Counted from the stretch's first letter, positions 35,580 to 43,666 are shown. The stretch is 44,567 nucleotides of DNA from Arcobacteraceae bacterium (GCA_028687375.1 JAQUAG010000020.1:1-44567), one strand, 5' to 3'. The notes: generated by a model not told the origin, from the sequence alone. Program-made: numbers and translations.

Positions 35580-36458
35580 ATGAGAATTAACACAAATATA
35601 GCTAGTCTAAATGCAATAGAGTCTGGAACAAATAATAATATTGGAACTACAAATTCTTTAGAAAAATTAAGTTCAGGATTACGAATAAATAAGGCAAGTG
35701 ATGATGCATCAGGGTTAGCAATAGCAGATAAGTTACGAACACAGCAAAATAGTATTGGTCAAAGTATTAATAATGCAAATAGTGCAGTAGCTATGATACA
35801 AATAGCTGATAAGGCTATGGGAGAACAATCAAATATACTTGATATTGTGAAAACTAAGCTGATTCAATCTGCAACTGCAACTACAAGTGATGAAGGTAGA
35901 AAAGCTTTAGGTAAGGATATTAATAAATTGTTAAATCAGCTTGATAGTATTGCTGGACAGACAAATTACAATGGAATGTCACTTTTACAAAAATCAGAGG
36001 GGGATGCTAATGTGGCAGTTTCTTTAGATTTTCAAATAGGTGAAAAAAGTAGTGATTTAATCTCAACAACAGGGACTATTCAATCAAATACTACTGGATT
36101 GGCAAAATCTGCCCCTTTAGATTCTTTAGCAGATTTAAAAACAGATACATCTGGTGATGGTTCTGGATTGACAGATACTAAGTCAAAAACATATTTAGCT
36201 GTAATTGATTTGGCTTTAAATGATTTGAATAGTTTTAGATCAAATTTAGGGTCAACTCAAAACCAAATCGAATCAGCTACGAGAAATATGATGACGCAAA
36301 AAACAAATATTGCTGCAGCTGAATCTGTGATAAGAGATATTGATTATGCACAAGAATCTGCAAATTTTAATAAATTAAATATAATGGGGCAGGGATCTAC
36401 TTATGCCCAAGCACAAGCAAATAGTAGACCAAACGACATATTAAAACTTCTCCAATAA
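35580..36458 (+). CDS. flaA: Flagellin 1
   Basis: A 292-residue filament protein. The N-terminal D0/D1 is MRINTNIASLNAIESG then SLEKLSSGLRINKASDDASGLAIADKLRTQ. The C-terminal D1/D0 is NLGSTQNQIESATRNMMTQ and SVIRDIDYAQESANFNKLN, ending LKLLQ. The central variable part is short, so D2/D3 are nearly absent, as in Arcobacter flagellins. AAAGGAG lies eight bases before ATG. The symbol is for orientation only; which of the two flagellins is FlaA or FlaB cannot be decided here. It is followed by a strong terminator. Confidence 0.95.
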   Translation: MRINTNIASLNAIESGTNNNIGTTNSLEKLSSGLRINKASDDASGLAIADKLRTQQNSIGQSINNANSAVAMIQIADKAMGEQSNILDIVKTKLIQSATATTSDEGRKALGKDINKLLNQLDSIAGQTNYNGMSLLQKSEGDANVAVSLDFQIGEKSSDLISTTGTIQSNTTGLAKSAPLDSLADLKTDTSGDGSGLTDTKSKTYLAVIDLALNDLNSFRSNLGSTQNQIESATRNMMTQKTNIAAAESVIRDIDYAQESANFNKLNIMGQGSTYAQAQANSRPNDILKLLQ

Positions 36459-36478
36459 AACACAAAAAACTCCTTTCT

Positions 36479-36518
36479 TAAAAAAAGCCTTTGAGTCATC
36501 GCTCAAAGGCTTTTTTTG
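36479..36518 (+). terminator. Strong terminator after flagellin 1
   Basis: GCCTTTGAG and CTCAAAGGC form a 9-bp GC-containing stem around TCATCG, flanked by a run of A and seven T. It is the best intrinsic terminator in the window, fitting a highly expressed gene. Confidence 0.95.
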
Positions 36519-36580
36519 TTATACTCCAAACTTTAAATATTAGCCGACTATGGTCAGGTTTACAAAAATAGGATTTATAT

Positions 36581-37717
36581 ATGCAATGTGATTATTTTAA
36601 TATTTGTGGTGGTTGTAGTCTTGGTGGACTTACTTATGATGAGCAACTGACAAAGAAAGTAGAGATAGAAAAAGAAAGATTTAGTTCTCTTTATTCTAAT
36701 TCTTTTGATATTGTTAAGAGTAATGATGGTAGTTTTAGAAATAGAGCAGAGTTTCGTATTTGGAAAATATTTGATGTAAACAATAATTTCACACTTCATT
36801 ATGCGATGAATGATAAAGATAAAAATATCTTGCCTATTAAGAGTTGTAGTATCGTAAATGGTTCAATAGCAAAACTTATGCCAGATTTACTTTTAGAATT
36901 AGGAAATTCAAAAGTTTTAAATTATAAACTTTTTTCAATTGAATTTTTAAGTAGTATGACAAATGATATGTTGGTGACTTTAATATATCATACAGCATTA
37001 GATGAAAATTGGAAAAGTGAAGCTAAAAAACTAGAAGATAAATTTGCTCTGAAAATCATAGGACGAAGCAGAAAACAGAAAATAGTTTTGAGTGAAGATT
37101 TTATAACAGAACAACTCAAAATTGAAAATGCAACATTTAATATTAGATACAAAGAGGGTGGATTTACACAACCAAACCAAAAAGTAAATGTAGAGATGAT
37201 TGAATGGGTTTTAGATAATATTAATGCAAGTGATGATTTATGTGAACTTTATTGTGGAGGGGGTAATTTTACTTTGCCACTTAGTCAAAAATTTAATAAA
37301 GTGATAGCTACAGAGATAAGTAAAACTTCTATAAATAGTGCAAAAACAAATTGTGAATTAAATGGGATTGAAAATATTAAATTTATAAGAATGTCAAGTG
37401 AAGAGTTTGTTGAAGCTAGAGAGGGTAACAGAGCGTTTAGAAGGTTGGCTTTGGACAATGTTAAACTTGATGATTATAACTTCTCTACCATCTTTGTAGA
37501 CCCACCAAGGGCTGGACTTGATGATACAACTAGAAAACTTTGTGGGGAATTTTCTCAAATTATCTATATATCGTGTAATCCGCTTACTTTAAAACGAGAT
37601 TTGGATGAATTGACTCAAACTCATACTATCGAAAAGTTTGCTTTTTTTGATCAATTTGCTTTTAGTCACCATATAGAAAGTGGTGTAATTTTAAGAAAAA
37701 AGATAGAAAATATTTAA
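36581..37717 (+). CDS. trmA: TrmA-type tRNA (uracil-5-)-methyltransferase with N-terminal Cys cluster
   Basis: A 378-residue SAM-dependent RNA methyltransferase. Methyltransferase motifs are ELYCGGGNFTLPL, VATEISKTSINSAKTNCELNG, VDPPRAGLD, and the catalytic YISCNPLTLKRDL. FDQFAFSHHIESGVIL at the end is the TrmA form, so m5U54 of tRNA is the likely product. Unlike E. coli TrmA it begins CDYFNICGGC, with a further Cys in KSCSIVN: the Cx5Cx2C...C pattern that holds a 4Fe-4S cluster in RlmD. It could therefore have rRNA or dual targets. It lies between the two flagellin genes. Confidence 0.85.
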   Translation: MQCDYFNICGGCSLGGLTYDEQLTKKVEIEKERFSSLYSNSFDIVKSNDGSFRNRAEFRIWKIFDVNNNFTLHYAMNDKDKNILPIKSCSIVNGSIAKLMPDLLLELGNSKVLNYKLFSIEFLSSMTNDMLVTLIYHTALDENWKSEAKKLEDKFALKIIGRSRKQKIVLSEDFITEQLKIENATFNIRYKEGGFTQPNQKVNVEMIEWVLDNINASDDLCELYCGGGNFTLPLSQKFNKVIATEISKTSINSAKTNCELNGIENIKFIRMSSEEFVEAREGNRAFRRLALDNVKLDDYNFSTIFVDPPRAGLDDTTRKLCGEFSQIIYISCNPLTLKRDLDELTQTHTIEKFAFFDQFAFSHHIESGVILRKKIENI

Positions 37718-37733
37718 GTATTATACATGCAAA

Positions 37734-37754
37734 TAATCTAATTTTAAGAAATGT
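37734..37754 (+). promoter_or_regulatory. Shared upstream motif, copy 3 (distal to flagellin 2)
   Basis: TAAT then CTAATTTTAAGAAATGT (37738-37754), 106 bases before flagellin 2. It has 20 of 21 positions in common with the copy before the giant lipoprotein. Confidence 0.55.
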
Positions 37755-37789
37755 CTATAAAGCCCATCAGTAAGGGATTCTATTGATTT

Positions 37790-37813
37790 TTTTAAACTAT
37801 ATTTAAGATATGT
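37790..37813 (+). promoter_or_regulatory. Shared upstream motif, copy 4 (proximal to flagellin 2)
   Basis: TTTTAAA then CTATATTTAAGATATGT, ending 47 bases before flagellin 2, at nearly the same distance as copy 2 from flagellin 1. Confidence 0.6.
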
Positions 37814-37860
37814 TTAAATACAATACACCATATAAGATTATACAAGATCAAGGAACTTAA

Positions 37861-38709
37861 ATGAGAATCAATACAAATGTGGCATCGCTTACGGCACTCG
37901 AGTCAAATACACAAGTAAATAATAATTTAACAAATTCATTGGAAAAGTTAAGTTCAGGTCTTAGAATTAACAAAGCTTCAGATGATGCTTCTGGTCTTGC
38001 AATTGCTGATAAACTTAGAACTCAAGCAAATGCAGTTAGTCAGGCAGTATCAAATGGAAATTCAGCTGTAGCTTTAATCCAAATTGCTGATAAAGCTATG
38101 GCTGAACAGTCAAATATTCTTGATATTGTAAAACAAAAATTAATTCAAGCTGCAACGGCTACTACATCTAACGAAGGTAGAATTGCTATTGGAAAAGATA
38201 TTGATAAGTTATTAACACAGCTTAATGAAATTGCAAATCAAACAAATTACAATGGAATTGGCTTATTGCAAGGAAGTGCTTCTGGAGCTACAAGTTCATT
38301 AACATTCCAAATGGGTGAATCTTCTGGAAATGTTGCAAGTTTAAATGCAACGGTACAAGCTAATACGAATGGTTTAAGTGGAATGTCAGGACTGAAAGCT
38401 AGTGCAGCTACTGGAACTTGGTCTGCTGGAGATGTTAGAGCACATTTAAAAGCAGTTGATTCAGCATTGAATGAGTTAAATACATGGAGAGCAGATTTCG
38501 GTTCTACTCAAAATCAAATTGAGTCAGCTATAAGAAACATGATGACGCAAGTAACAAATATTAAAGCAGCAGAATCAGTGATAAGAGATGTTGACTATGC
38601 AGCTGAGAGTGCAAACTTTAACAAGCAAAATATTATTGCGCAGGCTGGAACCTATGCTATAAGTCAAGCAAATCAAGTGCAACAAAACATCTTAAAATTG
38701 CTTCAATAG
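37861..38709 (+). CDS. flaB: Flagellin 2
   Basis: A 282-residue filament protein, closely related to flagellin 1 at both ends (LEKLSSGLRINKASDDASGLAIADKLRTQ; DFGSTQNQIESAIRNMMTQ; ESANFNKQNI, ending LKLLQ). The middle is shorter and differs in sequence. AAGGAAC lies six bases before ATG 37861. Two copies of the shared upstream motif precede it, while flagellin 1 has one. No intrinsic terminator separates it from the small ORF downstream. The naming relative to flagellin 1 is arbitrary. Confidence 0.95.
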   Translation: MRINTNVASLTALESNTQVNNNLTNSLEKLSSGLRINKASDDASGLAIADKLRTQANAVSQAVSNGNSAVALIQIADKAMAEQSNILDIVKQKLIQAATATTSNEGRIAIGKDIDKLLTQLNEIANQTNYNGIGLLQGSASGATSSLTFQMGESSGNVASLNATVQANTNGLSGMSGLKASAATGTWSAGDVRAHLKAVDSALNELNTWRADFGSTQNQIESAIRNMMTQVTNIKAAESVIRDVDYAAESANFNKQNIIAQAGTYAISQANQVQQNILKLLQ

Positions 38710-38731
38710 TACAGTAATCTAGTGAAAAAAA

Positions 38732-38923
38732 GTGACTTCAAATAAATCTATCTCAGATGACATCTTAAAAATTCAAAAAAAGATGTGTCAGTTTGAGGTA
38801 GGGTCTCGTAACTACAAAAAATATCAAAAAATCTTAGCAAAACATGTTAAAAAATACACGATGAAAGCTCGTGTTAATTCAAATATAAAAACAATTGAAG
38901 TGATTAAAGATTTAGAAAAATAA
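38732..38923 (+). CDS. Small basic protein of unknown function
   Basis: A 63-residue ORF starting at GTG, 22 bp after flagellin 2 on the same strand. It is Lys-rich and predicted helical (SDDILKIQKKMCQFEVGSRNYKKYQKIL), with no signal peptide. No clear ribosome site precedes it. The even use of AT-rich codons and the position argue for a real gene read through from flagellin 2, but I do not recognise the family. Confidence 0.5.
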   Translation: MTSNKSISDDILKIQKKMCQFEVGSRNYKKYQKILAKHVKKYTMKARVNSNIKTIEVIKDLEK

Positions 38924-38926
38924 TTT

Positions 38927-38958
38927 TTAACACTTACTTAACACTTTTTTGATAAAAT
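38927..38958 (+). promoter_or_regulatory. Tandem TTAACACTT repeat before the ABC cassette
   Basis: TTAACACTT occurs at 38927-38935 and 38938-38946, 11 bp apart. GATAAAAT (38951-38958) follows as a possible -10. The layout is like a PhoB-type box. The -10 is so close to ATG 38965 that the transcript would be almost leaderless. Confidence 0.4.
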
Positions 38959-38964
38959 TAAAAG

Positions 38965-39216
38965 ATGAAATTCAAAACAAAATTATTTACACGATTATTT
39001 TTTATTTTAAGTATTACTTTTGTATCTGAACTATTGTATTTATCTAAATTGTTTCCTTCAGGTGAGAAAAAAAGATCAAATCTGACATCCATTCCAAATC
39101 TAGCTATATCTTCCGATAACCTTTATTTAAGAGCTAAAAGTTATGCAAATGTAGGAGATATCCTTTTAAATGATGGGGAACTTCCTAACTCTTCAAAACT
39201 AGGTTTTGTATATTGA
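38965..39216 (+). CDS. Small membrane-anchored protein, first gene of the ABC cassette
   Basis: An 83-residue protein with one hydrophobic N-terminal helix (LFTRLFFILSITFVSELLYL) and a short polar tail, probably periplasmic (SSDNLYLRAKSYANVGDILLND). There is no cysteine or lipobox. Its stop codon overlaps the TTG start of the permease by four bases (TTGA), so the two are coupled. I do not recognise the family; a small accessory or assembly subunit of the transporter is likely. Confidence 0.65.
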   Translation: MKFKTKLFTRLFFILSITFVSELLYLSKLFPSGEKKRSNLTSIPNLAISSDNLYLRAKSYANVGDILLNDGELPNSSKLGFVY

Positions 39217-40391
39217 AAAAAATCAATCTATATCTTTTTGAGTTTGCACTCAATTCTCTTTTGCGACAAAAAACAAAAAATATTTTTATAGTAGCTACTT
39301 TTACAATATTGATTTTTTTAGTATCTTCAATTTTTCAAGTTTCTAATGGCTTAAAAAAAGAAGTTTTAAGTAATATTGAAAGTATGCCAGAGATAACAAT
39401 ACAAAAACAAAAAGCTGGTAGAACAAATTTTATAGAACAAAATATAACAGATAAACTTCTACAAATAAATGGGATTTCGTATGCTAATGGTAGAGTTTGG
39501 GGGTACTATTATTTTGCTTCGAAAGATGTTTATTTTACCCTTATTGGAATTGAGCAATTTGAAGAACAATACAAAAAAGACTTTGAAAGAGTTACGAAGA
39601 AATATGACTTTGATACTTTGCAAAATAGTATGATTGTTGGTGCTGGTGTAGAAAAAATACTCAAAGAAAGCTATTTTGATGAGTATTTTAATTTTATTAC
39701 ACCAAAGGGTGATGTAAAAAAAATAAATATTGCAGGAAGTTTCAAAAGAGATAGTTCACTGGAAACAAATGATGTTATTTTGGTTCCTAAAGAGTTAGCT
39801 TATGAAATTTTTGATTTGAATACAACTCTAGCTAGTGATATTGTGGTTACAGTTTTAAACAAAGATGAGATAGAAACAATTGCAACAAAAATAAGAACAA
39901 TGTTTCCCGATTGTAAAGTGACAACGAAAAATGATTTAAAACGAAGTTATGAAGAGATGTTTAACTATAAAGGTGGAGTTTTTTTGGCTCTTTTTATTGT
40001 TTGTTTATTTACTTTTTTTATGATTATTTATGATAAAAGCAGTGGACTTAATAGTGAAGAGAAAAGAGAAATTGGAATTTTAAAAGCGGTTGGTTGGAGT
40101 ACAAATGATATTTTAAAATGGAAATTTTATGAAAGTGCCATTATATCAAGTATCTCATTTTTACTTGGGTTTATTGTTTCATTTTTTTATGTGTATATTT
40201 TAAAAGCACCACTTCTTAAAGATTTATTTTTTGGTTCATCCTCTTTGAAACCTGACTTTAATATAGCATTTGACTTAAATCTAGAGCTTTTGGCTGTAGT
40301 GTTCTTTATTTGTATTCCTATGTATTTAGCTGCAACTATTTTTCCATCTTGGAGAGCATCTATAGGTGAAGCAGACGAGGTTTTAAGATGA
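39213..40391 (+). CDS. FtsX/MacB-type ABC transporter permease
   Basis: A 392-residue inner-membrane protein. One membrane helix lies near residues 25-42, followed by a periplasmic domain of about 200 residues. Three C-terminal helices have the FtsX pattern (EEKREIGILKAVGWSTNDILKWKFYESAIISS, then the final PSWRASIGEADEVLR). This is the MacB/LolC/LolE topology used for extracting lipoproteins or driving periplasmic partners, not for solute import. It overlaps both neighbours by four bases (TTGA before, ATGA after). The substrate is not evident. Confidence 0.88.
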   Translation: MKKINLYLFEFALNSLLRQKTKNIFIVATFTILIFLVSSIFQVSNGLKKEVLSNIESMPEITIQKQKAGRTNFIEQNITDKLLQINGISYANGRVWGYYYFASKDVYFTLIGIEQFEEQYKKDFERVTKKYDFDTLQNSMIVGAGVEKILKESYFDEYFNFITPKGDVKKINIAGSFKRDSSLETNDVILVPKELAYEIFDLNTTLASDIVVTVLNKDEIETIATKIRTMFPDCKVTTKNDLKRSYEEMFNYKGGVFLALFIVCLFTFFMIIYDKSSGLNSEEKREIGILKAVGWSTNDILKWKFYESAIISSISFLLGFIVSFFYVYILKAPLLKDLFFGSSSLKPDFNIAFDLNLELLAVVFFICIPMYLAATIFPSWRASIGEADEVLR

Positions 40392-41068
40392 TAATTTTAA
40401 AAAATATAACAAAAAAATACAAAGTAAATAGTGAAGAGATAATTGCACTTGATGATATAAATCTTGAAATATTAGAGGGGCAAACGGTCGTTTTAAAAGG
40501 TGCAAGTGGAAGTGGAAAAAGTACAATCCTTTCAATATTAGCGAATATGACAAAACCCACAAGTGGAGAAGTTATCGTAAAAGATATGAGAATTTCAAAA
40601 CTAAGTGATGATTTTTCTTCAAAATATCGTCTTTCTAATATTGGATTTATTTTCCAAAAGTACAATCTTATTCCAAACCTTACAGTGCAAAATAATATTA
40701 TTTTGCCACTTATTCCTCAAAATTTAGAAGAGAGTTTTATCAACAATAGGCTAGATGAACTACTTGACTTTTTCCAAATCCAAGATAAAAAAGATATTGA
40801 AGTATATAAACTTTCAGGTGGAGAGCAACAAAGAGTGGCAATTGCAAGAGCATTAGTGAATAATCCAGATATTATTTTAGCTGATGAACCAACAGCAAAT
40901 CTTGATCTTAAACTCTCACTAGAATTTATAGCAAATTTAGAAAAACTCAAACTTTTAAACAAAACTATCATCATAGCTACCCACGACCCATTATTCTTTG
41001 ACCATCAACTTGTTGACAAAATCATCGAGATTAAAAATGGCAAAATTATTTGTACTTTGGATAATTAA
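40388..41068 (+). CDS. ABC transporter ATP-binding protein, LolD/MacB type
   Basis: A 226-residue ATPase with Walker A GASGSGKST (residues 38-46), Q-loop FIFQKYNLIPNLTV, signature LSGGEQQRVAIARAL, Walker B IILADEPTANLD and switch His in IIATHD. The sequence is of the LolD/MacB/FtsE class that pairs with FtsX-like permeases, here the gene immediately upstream. Its stop codon abuts the start of the next gene. Confidence 0.95.
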   Translation: MIILKNITKKYKVNSEEIIALDDINLEILEGQTVVLKGASGSGKSTILSILANMTKPTSGEVIVKDMRISKLSDDFSSKYRLSNIGFIFQKYNLIPNLTVQNNIILPLIPQNLEESFINNRLDELLDFFQIQDKKDIEVYKLSGGEQQRVAIARALVNNPDIILADEPTANLDLKLSLEFIANLEKLKLLNKTIIIATHDPLFFDHQLVDKIIEIKNGKIICTLDN

Positions 41069-42028
41069 ATGTTTTTAAATCCAAATGTTGAGATTATTTT
41101 ATTTCTTGATTTTATTTTTCTATTTTTTCTAGCAATCTCTTTATATTTTAGCATTGAGATATTTTTCAAATGGGATTTTCAATCAAATTCAAATCAACAG
41201 TATAAATTTGAAAAGAGAAGTTATCTTATATCGACAATTATAAAATATATATTTTTTTTAAAACTTCCACTTTTTTTATTTTTTATCTATACGATTGATG
41301 GTTTATCTGACATTATCATTGGTGCTATGTGTAGTGCTGGAGTTATTGATGCAAGTAGTTATGGGATACCATTGCTTATTTTAAAACTGCTTAATTTATA
41401 TCTTTTTGGTTTTTGGATTATTATCCATTATGGAGACTTAAAATATGAAGATTTACGATTTACAAAGGTAAAGTTTGGATTTTTTATCATAGCTGGATTT
41501 TTTATTATACTTGAAATAATTTTAGATTTTTTGATGTTTGATAGTATTGACCCTTCAAAAATAGCACTTTGTTGTAGCTCTTTGTTTTCAAATGCATCAA
41601 ATTCCTATCTTGGATTTTTATTTACAATTGATTTAAAATATTTTGTGATTTTATTTTATCTTACTTTTATCACGTTGTTTGTAGCTTTTTTGAGAAAAAA
41701 TGATTATATGTTTTCTTTAGCAAATATTTTCTTTTTAATTATTTCCATAATTTCTTTGATTATGGTTTTTAGTACTTATATTTACGAACTTCCTACTCAT
41801 CATTGCCCATTTTGTATTTTGCAAAAAGAGTATGATTATATTGGGTATTTTTTGTATATTTTTTTATTTTTAGGGACGTTCTTTGGTATTGGATTGACTG
41901 GAGCCAATTTAGTTGAAGATGATAAAAAGAAGTACTATAAATTGTCACTAATCTTCAATACAGTGTATCTTTTCATTGTTTCTTATTTTTTCATTGGATA
42001 TTATTTGATAAATGGAGTTTGGCTTTAA
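41069..42028 (+). CDS. Polytopic membrane protein with CPxC and CC motifs, linked to the ABC transporter
   Basis: I do not recognise this 319-residue protein with about eight hydrophobic helices. Conserved-looking polar spots are GAMCSAGVIDASS (Cys near residue 88), ALCCSSLFS, and THHCPFCILQKEYDYIGY, where a CPxC pair stands beside two histidines between helices. Paired cysteines at helix ends are typical of thiol-redox membrane proteins (DsbB or VKOR style) or metal-binding sites. It starts at the base after the ATPase stop, so it belongs to the same operon. A role in redox, copper or cofactor handling with the transporter is a guess. Confidence 0.7.
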   Translation: MFLNPNVEIILFLDFIFLFFLAISLYFSIEIFFKWDFQSNSNQQYKFEKRSYLISTIIKYIFFLKLPLFLFFIYTIDGLSDIIIGAMCSAGVIDASSYGIPLLILKLLNLYLFGFWIIIHYGDLKYEDLRFTKVKFGFFIIAGFFIILEIILDFLMFDSIDPSKIALCCSSLFSNASNSYLGFLFTIDLKYFVILFYLTFITLFVAFLRKNDYMFSLANIFFLIISIISLIMVFSTYIYELPTHHCPFCILQKEYDYIGYFLYIFLFLGTFFGIGLTGANLVEDDKKKYYKLSLIFNTVYLFIVSYFFIGYYLINGVWL

Positions 42029-42051
42029 CTAACATAGATCGAGTTTTTTTA

Positions 42052-42104
42052 ACCTAAAAAAGTATAATTATGATTGAGGAACTTACTTTTTAGGTATGCC
42101 TCAA
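42052..42104. repeat. Interlocked inverted repeats between the ABC cassette and phrB
   Basis: ACCTAAAAAAGTA (42052-42064) pairs with TACTTTTTAGGT (42084-42095). TTGAGG (42074-42079) in its loop pairs with CCTCAA (42099-42104) outside it. The order A-B-A'-B' is that of an H-type pseudoknot. The element lies between convergent genes and neither strand has a T-run after a stem. Confidence 0.5.
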
Positions 42105-42118
42105 GATGAGTTGGTTAA

Positions 42119-43417
42119 TTAATCTGAACAATTTTTAAACAACGCAATTGCTTGTTTACTTGATATTTTTGTATTGACTATTGCATTTTTATTCTCTTTA
42201 TGAAGTTCTTTTGGTGGAGTGTTTTGAAATTCTTTTAAAACACTTTTGATAAAAATTGCTTCTTTGTCAAATTTAGCACTTTGCAAATAGGGATTGAAAA
42301 CTCTAAAATATGGAACACTATCCGCTCCAGTACTTGCTCCCCATTGCCAAGAACCAACATTTGAACTTGTATCATAATCAAGAAGTTTCAAAGCAAAATA
42401 TCTCTCTCCCAATCGCCAATCACATAGTAAATTTTTACATAAAAAAGAAGCTACAACCATACGAAGACGGTTTGGCATAGTTCCAGTAGAATTGAGATGT
42501 TGCATTGATGCATCTATAATTGGAACACCAGTTTTTCCATCACACCAAGCTTGAAATTTTTTCTCATCATTTTCCCAAAGGATATTTTTTTGATTGAAAT
42601 TTTCAAATTCACTTTTTGGAAAATGGTATAAAATAGTGTTGTAAAATTCTCTCCAAAAAAGTTCTCGTATAAAAAAATCAGCTCCATCAAAGTTGCGAAT
42701 GAGATTGAATATTTGTTTTGGTGAAATAATTCCAAATCGTAAAAAAACAGATAGATTTGATGTACCATCTTTATAAAAAAAATCTCTATCCTCTTTGTAA
42801 TCTTCAAGTTTCTCTTTTAAATTTTCAATAAGTTCCAAAGGTGATTTCTTTAAAAAATGAGGTTGCAAGGTTTGTGTAAATCCAAGTTGTTCTAATGTGG
42901 GATATGTTGCATAATCATAATTTACTAACTTTAGATTTTGGTTTGGACTATATTCTTTGATATGAACACTCTCCCAAATAATTTGAAGATTTTTATAAAA
43001 AGGGGTAAAAACTTTATAAGGTGTACCATCAAGTTTCAAAGTTTCATCTGGATGAACTAAATAGGAGTCATAAAATCTTCTCATGGGTATAATCTGCTCA
43101 ATCTCTTTATCTCTAGATATTGCATAACTATCAAAATCACAACTACAAAGCACTTCATCAAAATCATTTTGAAGCTGTATAAAAATATCCTTTGGAACGC
43201 CAAAAAAAATAACCAAATCAAGCCCAATGTTTTGTAACTCTTTTTTAAGATTTAATATACTTTTATAAATAAACGAAACCCTTTTATCATTTGCAGGCAA
43301 AGTGGCTAAGATATTTGTATCAAAAATAAATATTGGTAAAACTTCATCTTTCCCATTTGCTAAAATAGCATTATCGCTAGCTCTTAAATCTCTTCTAAAC
43401 CATAAAATTTGTTTCAT
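42119..43417 (-). CDS. phrB: Deoxyribodipyrimidine photolyase (class I CPD photolyase)
   Basis: Repairs UV-made cyclobutane dimers using light and FADH. It has 432 residues with an N-terminal Rossmann-like antenna domain (LWFRRDLRASDNAIL) and a helical FAD domain. FAD and substrate motifs are SNLSVFLRFGIISP, FFIRELFWREFYNTILYHFP, WCDGKTGVPIIDASMQHLNSTGTMPNRLRM and YDTSSNVGSWQWGASTGADSVPYFRVFNP. The asparagine in YDTSSNVGSWQW is at the position facing FAD N5. The gene is monocistronic on the minus strand and suggests a lifestyle exposed to light. Confidence 0.95.
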   Translation of the reverse strand: MKQILWFRRDLRASDNAILANGKDEVLPIFIFDTNILATLPANDKRVSFIYKSILNLKKELQNIGLDLVIFFGVPKDIFIQLQNDFDEVLCSCDFDSYAISRDKEIEQIIPMRRFYDSYLVHPDETLKLDGTPYKVFTPFYKNLQIIWESVHIKEYSPNQNLKLVNYDYATYPTLEQLGFTQTLQPHFLKKSPLELIENLKEKLEDYKEDRDFFYKDGTSNLSVFLRFGIISPKQIFNLIRNFDGADFFIRELFWREFYNTILYHFPKSEFENFNQKNILWENDEKKFQAWCDGKTGVPIIDASMQHLNSTGTMPNRLRMVVASFLCKNLLCDWRLGERYFALKLLDYDTSSNVGSWQWGASTGADSVPYFRVFNPYLQSAKFDKEAIFIKSVLKEFQNTPPKELHKENKNAIVNTKISSKQAIALFKNCSD

Positions 43418-43592
43418 TTAATTCTCATCTTATTTTATTTTAAAACATTATATTAAAGATTTTTGTTTTTTTGTAGAGTATTTTTGTTACAAATAAGACT
43501 TTTTATAAATCAAAAGTAATTCTTAAAATTAAATTAATAAGTAATTAAGTAATCTATGAGTATATTGCCAAGGATTACGTTAACAATAGGCA

Positions 43593-43611
43593 TTTGTAAC
43601 TATTTTGTAAC
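43593..43611 (+). promoter_or_regulatory. Tandem TTTGTAAC repeat before the third chemoreceptor
   Basis: TTTGTAAC occurs at 43593 and 43604, 11 bp apart, with a related TAACAAT at 43581 and an inverted TTGTTAC near 43485. They lie 55-75 bases before ATG 43667 in the 249-base gap, the largest in the window. No gene is seen in that gap. Confidence 0.4.
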
Positions 43612-43666
43612 AATATTAGCATGTTGTTTTTCTTAGAAAAAAGATTTAAAAAGGGGAATTTAAGAA

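Noticed and set aside
20844-37860. Sigma-54 (GG-N10-GC) promoters before flagellar and flagellin genes
   Set aside because: I looked through the cheY/flgG gap and the upstream regions of both flagellins and of the giant lipoprotein. None has the GG and GC pair at the right spacing.
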